Numbered from the stretch's first letter, positions 25,384 through 34,637 are shown. The stretch is 64,000 nt of DNA from Candidatus Latescibacterota bacterium (GCA_022823725.1 JAJEHL010000023.1:1-64000), one strand, 5' to 3'. Numbers and translations: made by a program. The notes: generated by a model not told the origin, from the sequence alone.

Positions 25384-26475
25384 ATGGCAGCAAAACGCTA
25401 TCGCGCTGGTGCAATCGGTCGGACTGGACAAGGCAATTTTGGACATGGCCTGCATGTGCCCTATCAAAAAATCGACTGCGTGGAAATGATCGCTGTATCC
25501 GATCCAGATGCCGCCGGACGAGAAAAGGCAATTGCAGATGCCGGGGCAGAGCGAGGGTATGCGGACTATCGCGACATGCTGGAAAAAGAAAACCTCGATA
25601 TTGTCAGCGTGTGCCCCCGGTGGGTCGATTGTCATGAAGAAATGATCGTAGCGTGTATCGAAGCTGGCTGCCATGTCTATGCGGAAAAACCGCTCGCAGG
25701 TGACCTCGCGTCCGCAGACCGCATCGTGGCTGCCGCCGAACAGCACAACCGCAAAATTGCCGTAGCGCATCAGGCTGTTTACCTCAGACAAGTGCATCAA
25801 GTGCGCGATCTAATACGAGAAAATCGAATTGGAAAACTCCTCTCCATGCATGCGTATGGCAAGCAAGACCATCGAGGCGGCGGCGAAGACATGCTGGTAT
25901 TGGGAACACACCTCTTCAACATGATGCGCTTTTTTGCTGGCGACCCCCTGTGGATGACAGCGCGCGTGACTGTTGGCAACCGTGAAATTGCGCCCGAGGA
26001 TGTGCGGGAAGCCACAGAGCCAATTGGCGCAATTGCGGGCGATGGTGTGGCCAGCCTGTTTTCTTTTTCCAATGGCGTGGATGGATCATTTGTCTCGCGG
26101 GCCAACCAGGCGGGAAACGGACAGGGCTACGGGTTGGTGCTGGTCGGAGAATCTGGACGAATAGCCATAAGCGGAGGCGCAGAAGCAATATCCATTTACG
26201 AAGATGGACTGTGGTCACCCTGGAGAGGTGGTCATACGTGGCATGCGCTCGACCTTGCGGGGGATCACTTGCAGGAGACGGGAAATTATCGCGCCATTAT
26301 CGACCTGATTGACGCCATAGAAAGCGATCGCGTACCCATTTCCAGTGATCGAGATGCGCGTTGGGCACTGGAAATGATTCACGGGGCGTACGCATCTCAA
26401 ATTTCTGGGCAACGCGTTATTTTTCCAAACCCCGACCGTTCTCATCCGCTTGAGAAATGGCATTCTGGGCATTGA
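25384..26475 (+). CDS. Gfo/Idh/MocA-family oxidoreductase
   Basis: A 363-residue member with an N-terminal Rossmann segment (A-I-G-R-T-G-Q-G-N-F-G-H-G) and the canonical A-E-K-P-L-A-G motif near 101. The substrate domain retains H-R-G-G-G-E-D and a G-T-H-L-F-N-M-M histidine. AAGGAG precedes the ATG and the gap to the MDR gene is 11 bases. The product probably completes oxidation of the sugar processed by the two upstream enzymes. Confidence 0.87.
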   Translation: MAAKRYRAGAIGRTGQGNFGHGLHVPYQKIDCVEMIAVSDPDAAGREKAIADAGAERGYADYRDMLEKENLDIVSVCPRWVDCHEEMIVACIEAGCHVYAEKPLAGDLASADRIVAAAEQHNRKIAVAHQAVYLRQVHQVRDLIRENRIGKLLSMHAYGKQDHRGGGEDMLVLGTHLFNMMRFFAGDPLWMTARVTVGNREIAPEDVREATEPIGAIAGDGVASLFSFSNGVDGSFVSRANQAGNGQGYGLVLVGESGRIAISGGAEAISIYEDGLWSPWRGGHTWHALDLAGDHLQETGNYRAIIDLIDAIESDRVPISSDRDARWALEMIHGAYASQISGQRVIFPNPDRSHPLEKWHSGH

Positions 26476-26546
26476 TATGGTTGTGTTCAGGCCTGTAATT
26501 TGATATTATTTCTAAAACACTTTGTCCCTTGCGGAAAGGTCAGAAA

Positions 26547-27506
26547 ATGAAACTAAACGTATTGAAAGAATTGCCCCGCTCCTTTCGGGCATCAGTACTG
26601 ATTGCCGGATGGCCTGGTATGGGTAGCGTTGGCATTGGTGCCATTGACTATATCCGGCGCAAACTCGATGCCGTCGCATTTGCTGAAATAGACATGCGAT
26701 CTCACTTTCCGCCCGAAGCCATGATTGTAGAAGACGGGATCGCTACCTTTCCCAATCCACCTGCTCATATATTTTATGTAGTGGAAGAACACGATTTGAT
26801 TATTTTCCAAAGCGAGGCACAAATAGGCGGAGCACCCGGCGATGAATTGCTGGACAAAGTCCTGGATGTGGGGCAGCGGGTAGGCATCGATACGGTCCTC
26901 ACAGGCGCGGCCTATCTCACACAGTCCAGTCACAAAGAAGATGCACAGGTGCTGGGAGTGGCGAACAACTCCGAATTTCGAGAATTGCTATCATCTCACG
27001 GAGTGGAGATATTAAAAGAAGGGATGGTTTCGGGACTTAATGGCCTGTTGTTGGGTTTTGCAAAAAAACGCGAACTCAATGCGGCCTGTTTTTTGGGAAC
27101 GATGCCGCAATATGCTGCCCCCATTCCAAATCCCAAAGCTTCAAAAGAAATTGTGCTGACTTTGGCAGATTTATTAAATTTTTCAGTCGATATGTCGGAA
27201 ATTGACGATGCGGCCGAAAAGATGCAAGGCACAATGGAAGATATTGAGATGCAGATCCAAAAGACGTTTTCCCACATGGACGATATTCCAGAAAACGAAT
27301 TTCCAGGCGGAAAAATCGAAGAAGATAAAGTGCCGCAGTCCGTTATGAAACGCATTGAAAAGATGTTTCGCGAAGTGAAAGAAACAGATCAGTTTCACAA
27401 AAAAGCCAATGAACTCAAAGCCGAACTCGACCGTTGGAACCTCTATCCATTTTACGAAGATCGGTTTCTGAATCTTTTCAAATCTGGCCCAGGAGAAAGC
27501 AGATAA
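26547..27506 (+). CDS. PAC2 family protein
   Basis: A 319-residue protein with the PAC2 opening A-S-V-L-I-A-G-W-P-G-M-G-S-V-G and the internal G-A-P-G-D-E and V-S-G-L-N-G-L-L-L motifs. PAC2 proteins resemble proteasome-assembly chaperones, and in bacteria their function is mostly unknown. The C-terminal third is charged and helical (M-E-D-I-E-M-Q-I-Q-K, then repeated K/E-rich segments). The ATG at 26547 follows GGAAAGG; an upstream in-frame TTG at 26529 is less likely. Its stop is directly followed by the ATG of the threonine aldolase, so the two are probably co-translated. Confidence 0.8.
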   Translation: MKLNVLKELPRSFRASVLIAGWPGMGSVGIGAIDYIRRKLDAVAFAEIDMRSHFPPEAMIVEDGIATFPNPPAHIFYVVEEHDLIIFQSEAQIGGAPGDELLDKVLDVGQRVGIDTVLTGAAYLTQSSHKEDAQVLGVANNSEFRELLSSHGVEILKEGMVSGLNGLLLGFAKKRELNAACFLGTMPQYAAPIPNPKASKEIVLTLADLLNFSVDMSEIDDAAEKMQGTMEDIEMQIQKTFSHMDDIPENEFPGGKIEEDKVPQSVMKRIEKMFREVKETDQFHKKANELKAELDRWNLYPFYEDRFLNLFKSGPGESR

Positions 27507-28565
27507 ATGACTGACATTAAAATTGATCTTTACAGTGATACATCCACCGTGCCAACGCAAGCGATGCGCGAATTTATGTGTCGGGCAGAAGTGGGTGATG
27601 AGCAAAAGGGCGAAGACCCGTCGGTGAATGCCCTACAGGATATGGTCGCCGAGATGCTGGGCAAAGAGGCGGCTCTTTTTTTGCCATCGGGAACCATGTG
27701 CAACCAAATTTCTTATGCGGTTCACTGTCGCGCAGGAGATCTCATTTTAGTGGATCGCACTGCACACCCGCTCATATCGGAAGCAGGCGGTGCAGCAGTG
27801 CTCGCTCGCGCAACCCTGTATCCCATCGATGGGAAAAATGGCATGTTTACACCCGAACAAATGGCAGAGGTTATGGTGCCGTCAACGCGATACAGACCCC
27901 CCTTTCGCCTCGTCTGCGCCGAACAAACCACAAATATGCCGGGAGGACGTATATGGCCTCTCGAACAGATACGCGCAGTGTGCGATATGGCGCACGAAAA
28001 AGGCGCTTTAACGCACATGGACGGTGCACGGCTCCTGAATGCAACCGTTGCATCCGGCATTGCACCAAAAAATTATGCCGAGTCTTTTGATACCCTGTGG
28101 ATCGATCTGAGCAAGGGCCTGGGCGCGCCTGTGGGGGCTGTGCTGGCGGGGCCCTCAGATTTTATTCTCAATGCCTGGCAGTGGAAACAGCGCATCGGAG
28201 GTGCTATGCGACAAGCCGGCATCATTGCCGCCGCTGGTATCTATGCATTAGAACACAATGTCGAACGAATGGCAGAAGATCACGCAAATGCAAAGCGCCT
28301 GGCAAATGGTATTGCACAGGCACCCGGAATTGGAATCGATGTCGAAGGCGTAGAAACCAATATGGTGCGCTTTGACGTGGCCCAATTGGGCATTTCCGGC
28401 CGCGATTTTGGCGACCGATTGCTCGCCGAATACGGCATACGCGTAAGTGTCATCGGCGCACATCTGATAAGATTGATCCCACACATCGGCATTTCCGAAT
28501 CCGATGTTGACGAGGCCGCCCAGGCGATATGTCGGTTGGCTGAAAAAGTGGACTGCAAGAAGTAA
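27507..28565 (+). CDS. ltaE: Low-specificity L-threonine aldolase
   Basis: A 352-residue fold-type I PLP enzyme that splits threonine or related beta-hydroxy amino acids into glycine and an aldehyde. The family opening D-L-Y-S-D-T-S-T-V-P-T and G-D-E-Q-K-G-E-D-P-S are present, the aspartate T-H-M-D-G-A-R binds the cofactor nitrogen, and I-D-L-S-K-G-L-G-A-P-V-G-A holds the PLP lysine at 203. AGGAG in the end of the upstream PAC2 gene serves its ATG. Position between PAC2 and a sugar isomerase suggests that a glycine or beta-hydroxy amino acid links to the local pathway, though this could be chance. Confidence 0.88.
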   Translation: MTDIKIDLYSDTSTVPTQAMREFMCRAEVGDEQKGEDPSVNALQDMVAEMLGKEAALFLPSGTMCNQISYAVHCRAGDLILVDRTAHPLISEAGGAAVLARATLYPIDGKNGMFTPEQMAEVMVPSTRYRPPFRLVCAEQTTNMPGGRIWPLEQIRAVCDMAHEKGALTHMDGARLLNATVASGIAPKNYAESFDTLWIDLSKGLGAPVGAVLAGPSDFILNAWQWKQRIGGAMRQAGIIAAAGIYALEHNVERMAEDHANAKRLANGIAQAPGIGIDVEGVETNMVRFDVAQLGISGRDFGDRLLAEYGIRVSVIGAHLIRLIPHIGISESDVDEAAQAICRLAEKVDCKK

Positions 28566-28612
28566 AATGTGAAAACCAGCCTTCTTCTCGACTGACCACT
28601 GGAGATTAAAAC

Positions 28613-29425
28613 ATGCCAGAACTATCTATTTCCACCTGGAGCTTGCACCGCGCTTTGGGAAGGGCGTGGTACGATCGCACACCCGATGGATTTGTGAACC
28701 GAAATGGCGATGAGGGACGCATACAGCTACTCGATGTTCCCCGCGAAGTGGCATCACATGGCATTGAGAATTTGGAAATCTGCCATTTTCACTTTCCCAC
28801 AACAGATGAGGCATTTATCGCGGACCTGCGCGCAGAACTGGACAGACACGGCGTATCGCTTTACAGCATCTTGATCGACGCCTGGGATATTACGCATCCC
28901 GATTCCGACCAAAGAGAAAAGGACCTGGCGGAAATTCGGAGATGGATCGACATCGCATCCACCTGTGGCGCGGCGAATGTGCGCGTAATAGCTGGCGAAG
29001 CAGAGCCTGATTCGGAATCCATAGCACTCAGCGCGCAAAATCTCCTGCAATTGTCGGACTATGCACGCGATTGTGGCGTGCGTGTTATGACCGAAAATTT
29101 TAAGCGATTGACCCAGCGCGCAGCCCCGCTATTGGACATTTTGAACAGATGCGAAGGGAAAATCGGATTGTGTACCGATCTCGGTAACTTCAAGGGAGAA
29201 CACAAGCTGGACGACCTCACAGAAGTCTTGCCGTTTGCAGATACGATTCACACCAAAGCAGATTACGAAGATGGAGTAATGTTGCGGGATCGTTTTCTCT
29301 CCTGTTTGGACTTGACGCGCAAAGCCAAATTCTCGGGATATTATACATTGATCTTCCAGGACCCCGGTGAAGAATGGACATATCTCAATGCCCTCAAACG
29401 CGAAGTACTTCCGTATTTATCTTGA
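28613..29425 (+). CDS. Sugar phosphate isomerase/epimerase-type TIM barrel, second copy
   Basis: A 270-residue xylose-isomerase-like protein, only distantly similar to the one at 23532. It opens E-L-S-I-S-T-W-S-L-H-R-A-L and keeps V-M-T-E-N-F-K, C-T-D-L-G-N-F and H-T-K-A-D-Y as probable metal-site elements. GGAG precedes the ATG. The Gfo/Idh gene starts 11 bases after its stop, repeating the isomerase plus Gfo/Idh pairing of 23532-26475. Confidence 0.82.
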   Translation: MPELSISTWSLHRALGRAWYDRTPDGFVNRNGDEGRIQLLDVPREVASHGIENLEICHFHFPTTDEAFIADLRAELDRHGVSLYSILIDAWDITHPDSDQREKDLAEIRRWIDIASTCGAANVRVIAGEAEPDSESIALSAQNLLQLSDYARDCGVRVMTENFKRLTQRAAPLLDILNRCEGKIGLCTDLGNFKGEHKLDDLTEVLPFADTIHTKADYEDGVMLRDRFLSCLDLTRKAKFSGYYTLIFQDPGEEWTYLNALKREVLPYLS

Positions 29426-29435
29426 GGATAATCTA

Positions 29436-30506
29436 ATGCAACCTGTTCGCGCTGGCTTATTTGGCCTGACACATCCCCATTCAGAAGCTCATTTCAAGAC
29501 CCTGCAGGCTTCTTCACTGGTAGATGAGATTATTCTCTACGATGCCGACCCCTCGGCTCTGAACAGCTTTAATTTAACAGATAAAGTCGCGGGTACTTAT
29601 TCCGATCTCAACGTACTTTTAGGCTCCGAAAATATAGCTTTTGGTGTGGCTTGCGCCCGCAACGACCAGAATCCAGATATTTGTCTTCGCTTGTTCGAGC
29701 AGGGCATTCACGTCATCAGCGAAAAACCCATCGGGGCTTCGGTTGCCGCTGTAGCTCAGGTCGTGGATGGCGCGGTAAAAGCAGGCGTACAACTGGGCGT
29801 CATGTATCAGAATCGCTATCACCCCGCTACTTGTGAAGCGCGAAGAGTCGTCCAGGGGGGTGCCATAGGTCGCGTGACATCCTGTGAATCTCGGATGGTT
29901 ACATCGCAGGTAAAATTTCGCAACCCCAAACACTGGCTATTTGATCGGTCAATTTCAGGCGGCGGCATCTTATCGTGGTTGGGCTGCCATTATATCGACC
30001 TTTTGTGCTATATCATGGACGCGGACATCGTCTCTGTTTCTGCGGTTGTCGATACGCTCAGTGGCGAAGACATCGACGTTGAAGATGTAGCGTCTCTATC
30101 CTTCCGGTTCTCCAACGGCGCGCTGGGCAGTATGCAGGCCGGTTATCAACTATCAATAAGCGGTGCGGGTTATATGGGGCCGAATTACGATACATATATG
30201 GGATTTCGCGGTCACGAGGGCCGCGTGTTCTGGACGCCCTCGGGCGGTCCCTCGGAAGTATATCTCGAAAGCGTTGCAGAAGGCTGGCACACGGCATCTC
30301 AGCGAACCTTTGATTATACGCTACCCGAAGTCGATGCTTATGGCGGTGCTTATGGGATCGCTTTTTTGGATGACTTTATCCGATCCACTGCGGGCAAAGG
30401 CACGGCCCCGACCTCTGGAGAAGATGCCTTAAAAGTCGCCAGAATCATTGAAGCGGCATACAGGTCAAATGACACGGGGCAACGCATTGAATTAGGTCAG
30501 ACGTAA
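29436..30506 (+). CDS. Gfo/Idh/MocA-family oxidoreductase
   Basis: The ATG at 29436 lies just past the preceding gene, with TGAGGA before it; an upstream in-frame start at 29367 would overlap by 59 bases and adds no family sequence. The 356-residue product has the Rossmann start V-R-A-G-L-F-G-L-T-H-P-H-S, canonical S-E-K-P-I-G near 100, and substrate-domain motifs Q-N-R-Y-H-P and H-Y-I-D-L. It probably oxidises the product of the neighbouring isomerase. Confidence 0.86.
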   Translation: MQPVRAGLFGLTHPHSEAHFKTLQASSLVDEIILYDADPSALNSFNLTDKVAGTYSDLNVLLGSENIAFGVACARNDQNPDICLRLFEQGIHVISEKPIGASVAAVAQVVDGAVKAGVQLGVMYQNRYHPATCEARRVVQGGAIGRVTSCESRMVTSQVKFRNPKHWLFDRSISGGGILSWLGCHYIDLLCYIMDADIVSVSAVVDTLSGEDIDVEDVASLSFRFSNGALGSMQAGYQLSISGAGYMGPNYDTYMGFRGHEGRVFWTPSGGPSEVYLESVAEGWHTASQRTFDYTLPEVDAYGGAYGIAFLDDFIRSTAGKGTAPTSGEDALKVARIIEAAYRSNDTGQRIELGQT

Positions 30507-30578
30507 AAGTACCTGCCCCGAACATCCTCTTTCTCCTGATTGATCCATCTTCCTCACCTCTTCTCCAATATATCTATC

Positions 30579-31523
30579 TCACACTACACGAGTGATCAAA
30601 GGCTGCTCTGTAAGCCCCGCGAGAAGATTATCTACTGTACGCTGGGCCATAGCAATGCGCGTCTGGCGTGTGGCACTACCCAGGTGGGGAACGATAACCA
30701 CATTGTCCATAGACAGCAGGGGATGATCGCGTGGAAGGGGTTCTGGCTCAGTCACATCGAGCGCGGCAACTGCGATCCAATTATTCTCAAGAGCTTCTAC
30801 GAGTGCATCGTGATCGATAACGCCTCCGCGCGCAAGATTGACCAGTATAGCGGTTCTTTTCATTCGCCTGAGTTGATCTCGACCAATCATATTTCGCGTT
30901 TCTTCAGTCAGGGGCACATTCAAAGTGACGAAATCCGCTTGTTCGAGCAAATCGTTGAGGGATACATAAGTCGCGTCCAACTCGACCTCAGCTTTGGAAT
31001 CTGGTTTTCGATTGTGATAGAGCACATTCATGTCAAATCCCTGCGCTCGTCGCGCAACCTGCCTGCCGATATTGCCCATACCAATAATACCCAATGTCGT
31101 ACTGTGGATCTCATATCCGATCAAAATGCGTGGATCGTAGTGTGTAAAAGCCGCACTGCGGGCAAAGCGGTCGCCAATAACGATATTGCGGGCAGCGGCC
31201 ATGAGCATAGCAAAAGTCATATCGGCTGTCGCGCCATCGAGCATATTGGGCGTATTGCCCACTGGAATCCCGCGCTGTTTGGCTGCTAACAGGTCAATGT
31301 GATCTACGCCAACACCAAAATTGCTGATGACTTTCAAATTGGGCATGCGATCCATAAACGCGTCACCGATAATCGGGTGTCCATAAGTGAGCAGCCCTTG
31401 TGCAGACGCGAATTTATCATCTGAGACATCGCCGTGTGCTAAAATATGCAGTTCGCAACGGTTATTCATCATCTCTGGAATTTCATCGGGAAGATCGACA
31501 TCGACGATAACTCGATATTGCAT
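30579..31523 (-). CDS. D-2-hydroxyacid dehydrogenase (glyoxylate/hydroxypyruvate reductase-like)
   Basis: The ATG at 31523 follows AAGGAG by 6 bases; the frame is open to 31706 but the extra part has no family match. The 314-residue product shows G-V-G-V-D-H-I-D, nucleotide-binding G-I-I-G-M-G-N-I-G-R, the catalytic arginine in N-L-A-R-G-G-V-I-D, glutamate in D-V-T-E-P-E-P and histidine in P-H-L-G-S-A-T. It would reduce 2-keto acids such as glyoxylate or hydroxypyruvate with NAD(P)H. It converges on the gene pair ending at 30506 and stands alone. Confidence 0.87.
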   Translation of the reverse strand: MQYRVIVDVDLPDEIPEMMNNRCELHILAHGDVSDDKFASAQGLLTYGHPIIGDAFMDRMPNLKVISNFGVGVDHIDLLAAKQRGIPVGNTPNMLDGATADMTFAMLMAAARNIVIGDRFARSAAFTHYDPRILIGYEIHSTTLGIIGMGNIGRQVARRAQGFDMNVLYHNRKPDSKAEVELDATYVSLNDLLEQADFVTLNVPLTEETRNMIGRDQLRRMKRTAILVNLARGGVIDHDALVEALENNWIAVAALDVTEPEPLPRDHPLLSMDNVVIVPHLGSATRQTRIAMAQRTVDNLLAGLTEQPLITRVV

Positions 31524-31674
31524 ACGCGCTCCTTTCGCAAGTGTTGTTTTGCAAGATAGCACGCGATGAAAAATTTCACAACATGAGTTAAGTATTGCAG
31601 GGGACACGCGAATTGCGTAAATTGAAAAGTGATCGTGCGTTTTAGAAGAACCGAATAAACACTGGAGGAGGAAT

Positions 31675-32532
31675 ATGAACCAATCAAATTTTGGCGTCGC
31701 AGTCAAAGAAGCGCGGTTTAAAGTATTGAGAAACTGCGTTCTAATTATGACGGCGTTTATGGCATTTGGACATGCAAACGCGGGCGCTCTACCAGAACCC
31801 CCTACGCCTCAAGGTGGAGATCTCACCGGCTCCTGGGTAGCTGAGAAAGTCGGCCTGGACGCTTATGTTCCGGCCGCGCTCGTGGAAGCTGTAAAGCCTC
31901 TTACGGTTGAAGGCGAGATCAACGGTACAATAACTTTTGGCTCAGATGGCAGTGTTCAAGCGGATTACACAACAGTGACCAATGTCTCTGCGGTACTATT
32001 GGTTTCGCTTACGGTCGCTGTACACGATACGAGCCGATATGAGGGGAATTATACGGTCGCGTCCGATGCCCCTGCACTCACTATAACGCTCGACAATGAA
32101 GATCCACTCAATTATACGTACACCGCTACAGCCGATTCACTGAAGATCATACGCCCGCTTCTTTTAGATGAATTGTTGGCGTCATTATCTGATGCTGTAA
32201 GACCCCTCGCAATGGGCGTGCTTTCTCAGCACGTACCGCCGGATGATCCAATCAGGATCGTAATTACTTTTGCGAAAATGAAAGATACAGGAACGCCTCC
32301 AACACCCCCAACACCCCCAACGCCTCCAACACCCCCAACACCGACTACGCTAACTGGTGATTTTGATAGCAGTGGCGAAGTCGATTTTACAGACTTTCTC
32401 CTCTTTATCGCAGCGTTTGGGAAAACGCCATCTGATGATAATGCCCGTATGGATCTGGATGGCAATGGGGCAATTGATTTTCCAGACTTTCTCCTCTTTG
32501 CCGCCGCGTTTGGCAGCAAGAGCGGTTCGTGA
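31675..32532 (+). CDS. Secreted protein with Pro-Thr linker and dockerin-like EF-hand pair
   Basis: The 285-residue product starts behind GGAGGAGG and has a signal peptide with a long N-region (cleavage near A-N-A-G, residue 36). A domain of about 170 residues follows with L-T-G-S-W and a beta-rich pattern resembling lipocalin-like stress or storage proteins. Residues 207-223 are five T-P-P repeats. The C-terminus holds two calcium-loop repeats, D-F-D-S-S-G-E-V-D-F and D-L-D-G-N-G-A-I-D-F, each followed by a similar F-L-L-F-x-A-A-F-G helix. This duplicated loop-helix unit is the type I dockerin pattern used to anchor extracellular proteins; no cohesin gene is seen in the window. A hairpin terminator follows at 32656. 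Confidence 0.78.
   Translation: MNQSNFGVAVKEARFKVLRNCVLIMTAFMAFGHANAGALPEPPTPQGGDLTGSWVAEKVGLDAYVPAALVEAVKPLTVEGEINGTITFGSDGSVQADYTTVTNVSAVLLVSLTVAVHDTSRYEGNYTVASDAPALTITLDNEDPLNYTYTATADSLKIIRPLLLDELLASLSDAVRPLAMGVLSQHVPPDDPIRIVITFAKMKDTGTPPTPPTPPTPPTPPTPTTLTGDFDSSGEVDFTDFLLFIAAFGKTPSDDNARMDLDGNGAIDFPDFLLFAAAFGSKSGS
32293..32337 (+). repeat. Five tandem 9-bp repeats coding Thr-Pro-Pro
   Basis: Five units of the form ACRCCYCCA lie head to tail in frame and give the flexible linker of the dockerin-like protein. Repeats of this type can gain or lose units by slippage without breaking the frame. Confidence 0.9.
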
Positions 32533-32655
32533 ACAAGACCACAAATAGAAAGCCTTCTATGACCAAGTTTATGGCAAGTGCTTATCTGATACTCAAATTG
32601 ATTTGTCAGCGAATAGAGATCGACCCCGACCTTGTTCTTGTGATGTGGTGCAATC

Positions 32656-32690
32656 GCCCGGCCATTGAAATTTACGAGCCGGGCCTTTCT
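32656..32690 (+). terminator. Intrinsic terminator of the dockerin-like gene
   Basis: A perfect 7-bp stem, GCCCGGC at 32656-32662 with GCCGGGC at 32678-32684, is followed by CTTTCT. It lies about 120 bases after the stop and within a spurious reading frame. Confidence 0.65.
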
Positions 32691-33066
32691 GTACGTCAAG
32701 GCCAGCGATTACATCGCGTAAAAAACGTTTTTCCATACGCCTCTACTGAGTATCCCATTGTCGATCCCTTTGAGTGGGGTGCAACTGCGACGACTCGACT
32801 GGGTTTGCCGCAGTCATCAGTTCAATGGCCCTACACTGGACGCCCCTTGCATCTATAGAGGCGAATTGATCACGGCAAGGCCTGTGCTGAAGGCATGTCC
32901 TCGAATGACTCTATCGGGGAGCCTGTATTCAGTAATGCCGCTCCAACAGGTGTATTGTAAGAGGAAAATCCTTTGAACTGCTGGCGCAGTTGTACCCCGC
33001 TCTCCGACCCTGCTGAGTTGGCATACCTAAAGCGTTGCGCGATTTTTAATATTGTCAGGAAGATAT
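32691..33066. other. Intergenic stretch without a supported gene
   Basis: About 375 bases separate the terminator from the TPR gene. Short frames exist, but none has a ribosome site together with recognisable protein features. G+C-rich stem-like segments near 32830-32960 could be a decayed element or structured RNA; I could not identify them. Confidence 0.5.
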
Positions 33067-33729
33067 ATGATATTGCGACTGGGAATAATCGTCATTGTGT
33101 TTTTTTCTGCCAAAATTTCCAGTGCTCAAGAGGTATTTGAAAGCAGTGATCCAGCTATTCTCGCCCCCGCATTGAAAAGTGTTGTTGATTCCCTGGAATC
33201 TGGCAATCCCGGTGCTGCTGCTGTCGCGTTGCGCGATATTTTAGAAAAAAACCCTGTACACACACAAACATTGCGCCTTCTCATATCGTCTTATTTGCGA
33301 ATGGAAGACTTTGATCGCGCGATTGACGCCTGCCAACAGTTGACCGTCCAGGACTCGACTGACGCAAGTGCGTTGGTCACGCTTGGGTATTTATATCAAC
33401 AAATAGGCGATCTAATTCTATCAGAGCAATATTATCTGCAAGGGCTTGTCCTGAACCCCGATATCATCGCAGCCTATCAGGGTTTGGGCTGGATTTATCT
33501 GAAAACGGGGCGATTAGAGCAAGCACTTGACATGGCCAGCGAGACCACAGAACGCATGCCTCATTACGCGCTCAATTATATTTTAATGGGACGCGCCTTG
33601 ACTGCTCAGGGGTTTTTTCAAGATGCGGCAATCGCCTATAACCGCGCCTTTACCCTGCAAAACGACCTGCGCAAGCAGTATGGTATTTTGCTTCAGGAAT
33701 TGAGGTTGAGGCATCAGTTGAAGCGTTAG
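33067..33729 (+). CDS. Exported TPR-repeat protein
   Basis: A 220-residue protein with a signal peptide (M-I-L-R-L-G-I-I-V-I-V-F-F-S-A, ending near S-S-A). The rest is helical and carries about four TPR-type repeats, seen in L-R-L-L-I-S-S-Y-L-R-M-E-D-F, V-T-L-G-Y-L-Y-Q-Q and A-Y-Q-G-L-G-W-I-Y-L-K-T-G-R. It would act in the periplasm as a protein-binding scaffold. AGGAAG precedes the ATG. The DUF971 gene follows after 10 bases. Confidence 0.75.
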   Translation: MILRLGIIVIVFFSAKISSAQEVFESSDPAILAPALKSVVDSLESGNPGAAAVALRDILEKNPVHTQTLRLLISSYLRMEDFDRAIDACQQLTVQDSTDASALVTLGYLYQQIGDLILSEQYYLQGLVLNPDIIAAYQGLGWIYLKTGRLEQALDMASETTERMPHYALNYILMGRALTAQGFFQDAAIAYNRAFTLQNDLRKQYGILLQELRLRHQLKR

Positions 33730-33739
33730 GGGGCAGGTC

Positions 33740-34057
33740 GTGGCGGAAAAACCCAGACGGATTCGCGTTGATCGCGCAGAGGGATGGCTCGAAATGGATT
33801 GGGCAGACGATGGGATTTTGCGTGTGAAACTGCCCGACGTGCGAAAAGCCTGCCCGTGTGCATTGTGTACAGACCTAAGGGCAAAGCAAGACGAGCAATT
33901 GCAGATGATTACTGCGGAACAAGTACCGTCGATAGATCTGTCGGATGTCATTCCAGTTGGAAATTATGCCATCCAAATTCGGTGGACAGATGGACACGAC
34001 ACGGGAATTTATACCTATTCTTATCTCAAACAATTAGCACTGGCGTCGCGTAGATAG
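33740..34057 (+). CDS. DUF971 protein
   Basis: A 105-residue protein with GTG start behind a G-rich ribosome site. It matches the small DUF971 (gamma-butyrobetaine hydroxylase N-terminal-like) domain: a C-P-C-A-L-C cluster in the middle and the ending W-T-D-G-H-D-T-G-I-Y-T-Y-S-Y-L. Stand-alone members often accompany Fe-S cluster metabolism, and the cysteines fit metal binding. Function uncertain. Confidence 0.8.
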   Translation: MAEKPRRIRVDRAEGWLEMDWADDGILRVKLPDVRKACPCALCTDLRAKQDEQLQMITAEQVPSIDLSDVIPVGNYAIQIRWTDGHDTGIYTYSYLKQLALASRR

Positions 34058-34100
34058 AAAATTTATCCGGCACTGCCAAAAGTGCTGTGAGGAGTGTACT

Positions 34101-34637
34101 ATGAGGATTTTTGCTGGTGTCGGATTTTTGGTCTTAATTTTTTTTACAACGAGTGCCCAGGCCGGTTTTAAGCTCTACAATCTGGCAACCAAGGTTGGTT
34201 TAGATGTTGTACAGGCAAACGACACGCGGCATTTCTTTGTGCTTCAAGCAGATATCGCAACCGTATTTTCGCCCAATCTTCGCCTCGAAATAGGTGCTGA
34301 GACAGGAAGCGGATCCGATCTTGACGGTACCGAGATCCAGGCGAGAGGCGGTGGGGCTTTTCTAAAGTATTTGTGGCCGCATAAATCGGGGACTGCGTAT
34401 GCGTATATGGGTGGAGGATTGGGGGTGAACCGGGTGCGGCGCGAGCGGTTGATCATCAACGAATTTCAAAACGAATATCAGGCCGCGCTTCACTTTATTC
34501 TGGTCGGCATGGAAAAACAATTGTTGAGCCGCAGAATGGAGATTTTATTTGAGGTTCGCTGGGTCATTGGCGAGGAAGAAGACGCAAGTGCCCTGCGCAC
34601 AGCCGTGGGGATTGGTTTCAACATCGGCAAACCATGA
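34101..34637 (+). CDS. Small outer-membrane beta-barrel protein
   Basis: A 178-residue protein with a signal peptide ending S-A-Q-A near 22. The mature part alternates hydrophobic and polar residues with many aromatic and glycine residues (A-Y-M-G-G-G-L-G-V-N, R-W-V-I-G), typical of an 8-stranded barrel of the OmpW or OmpA-beta type. GAGGAG precedes the ATG, and a bidirectional terminator follows at 34675. Role unknown. Confidence 0.65.
   Translation: MRIFAGVGFLVLIFFTTSAQAGFKLYNLATKVGLDVVQANDTRHFFVLQADIATVFSPNLRLEIGAETGSGSDLDGTEIQARGGGAFLKYLWPHKSGTAYAYMGGGLGVNRVRRERLIINEFQNEYQAALHFILVGMEKQLLSRRMEILFEVRWVIGEEEDASALRTAVGIGFNIGKP

Noticed and set aside
31603-31624. Possible sigma-54 site (GGACACG with TTGCG) upstream of the dockerin-like gene
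   Set aside because: The GG to GC spacing is 11 rather than 10 bases and the T of the -24 element is missing.
32529-32858. 109-codon frame after the dockerin-like gene
   Set aside because: It contains the perfect terminator stem at 32656-32684, has no ribosome site and no family-like sequence.
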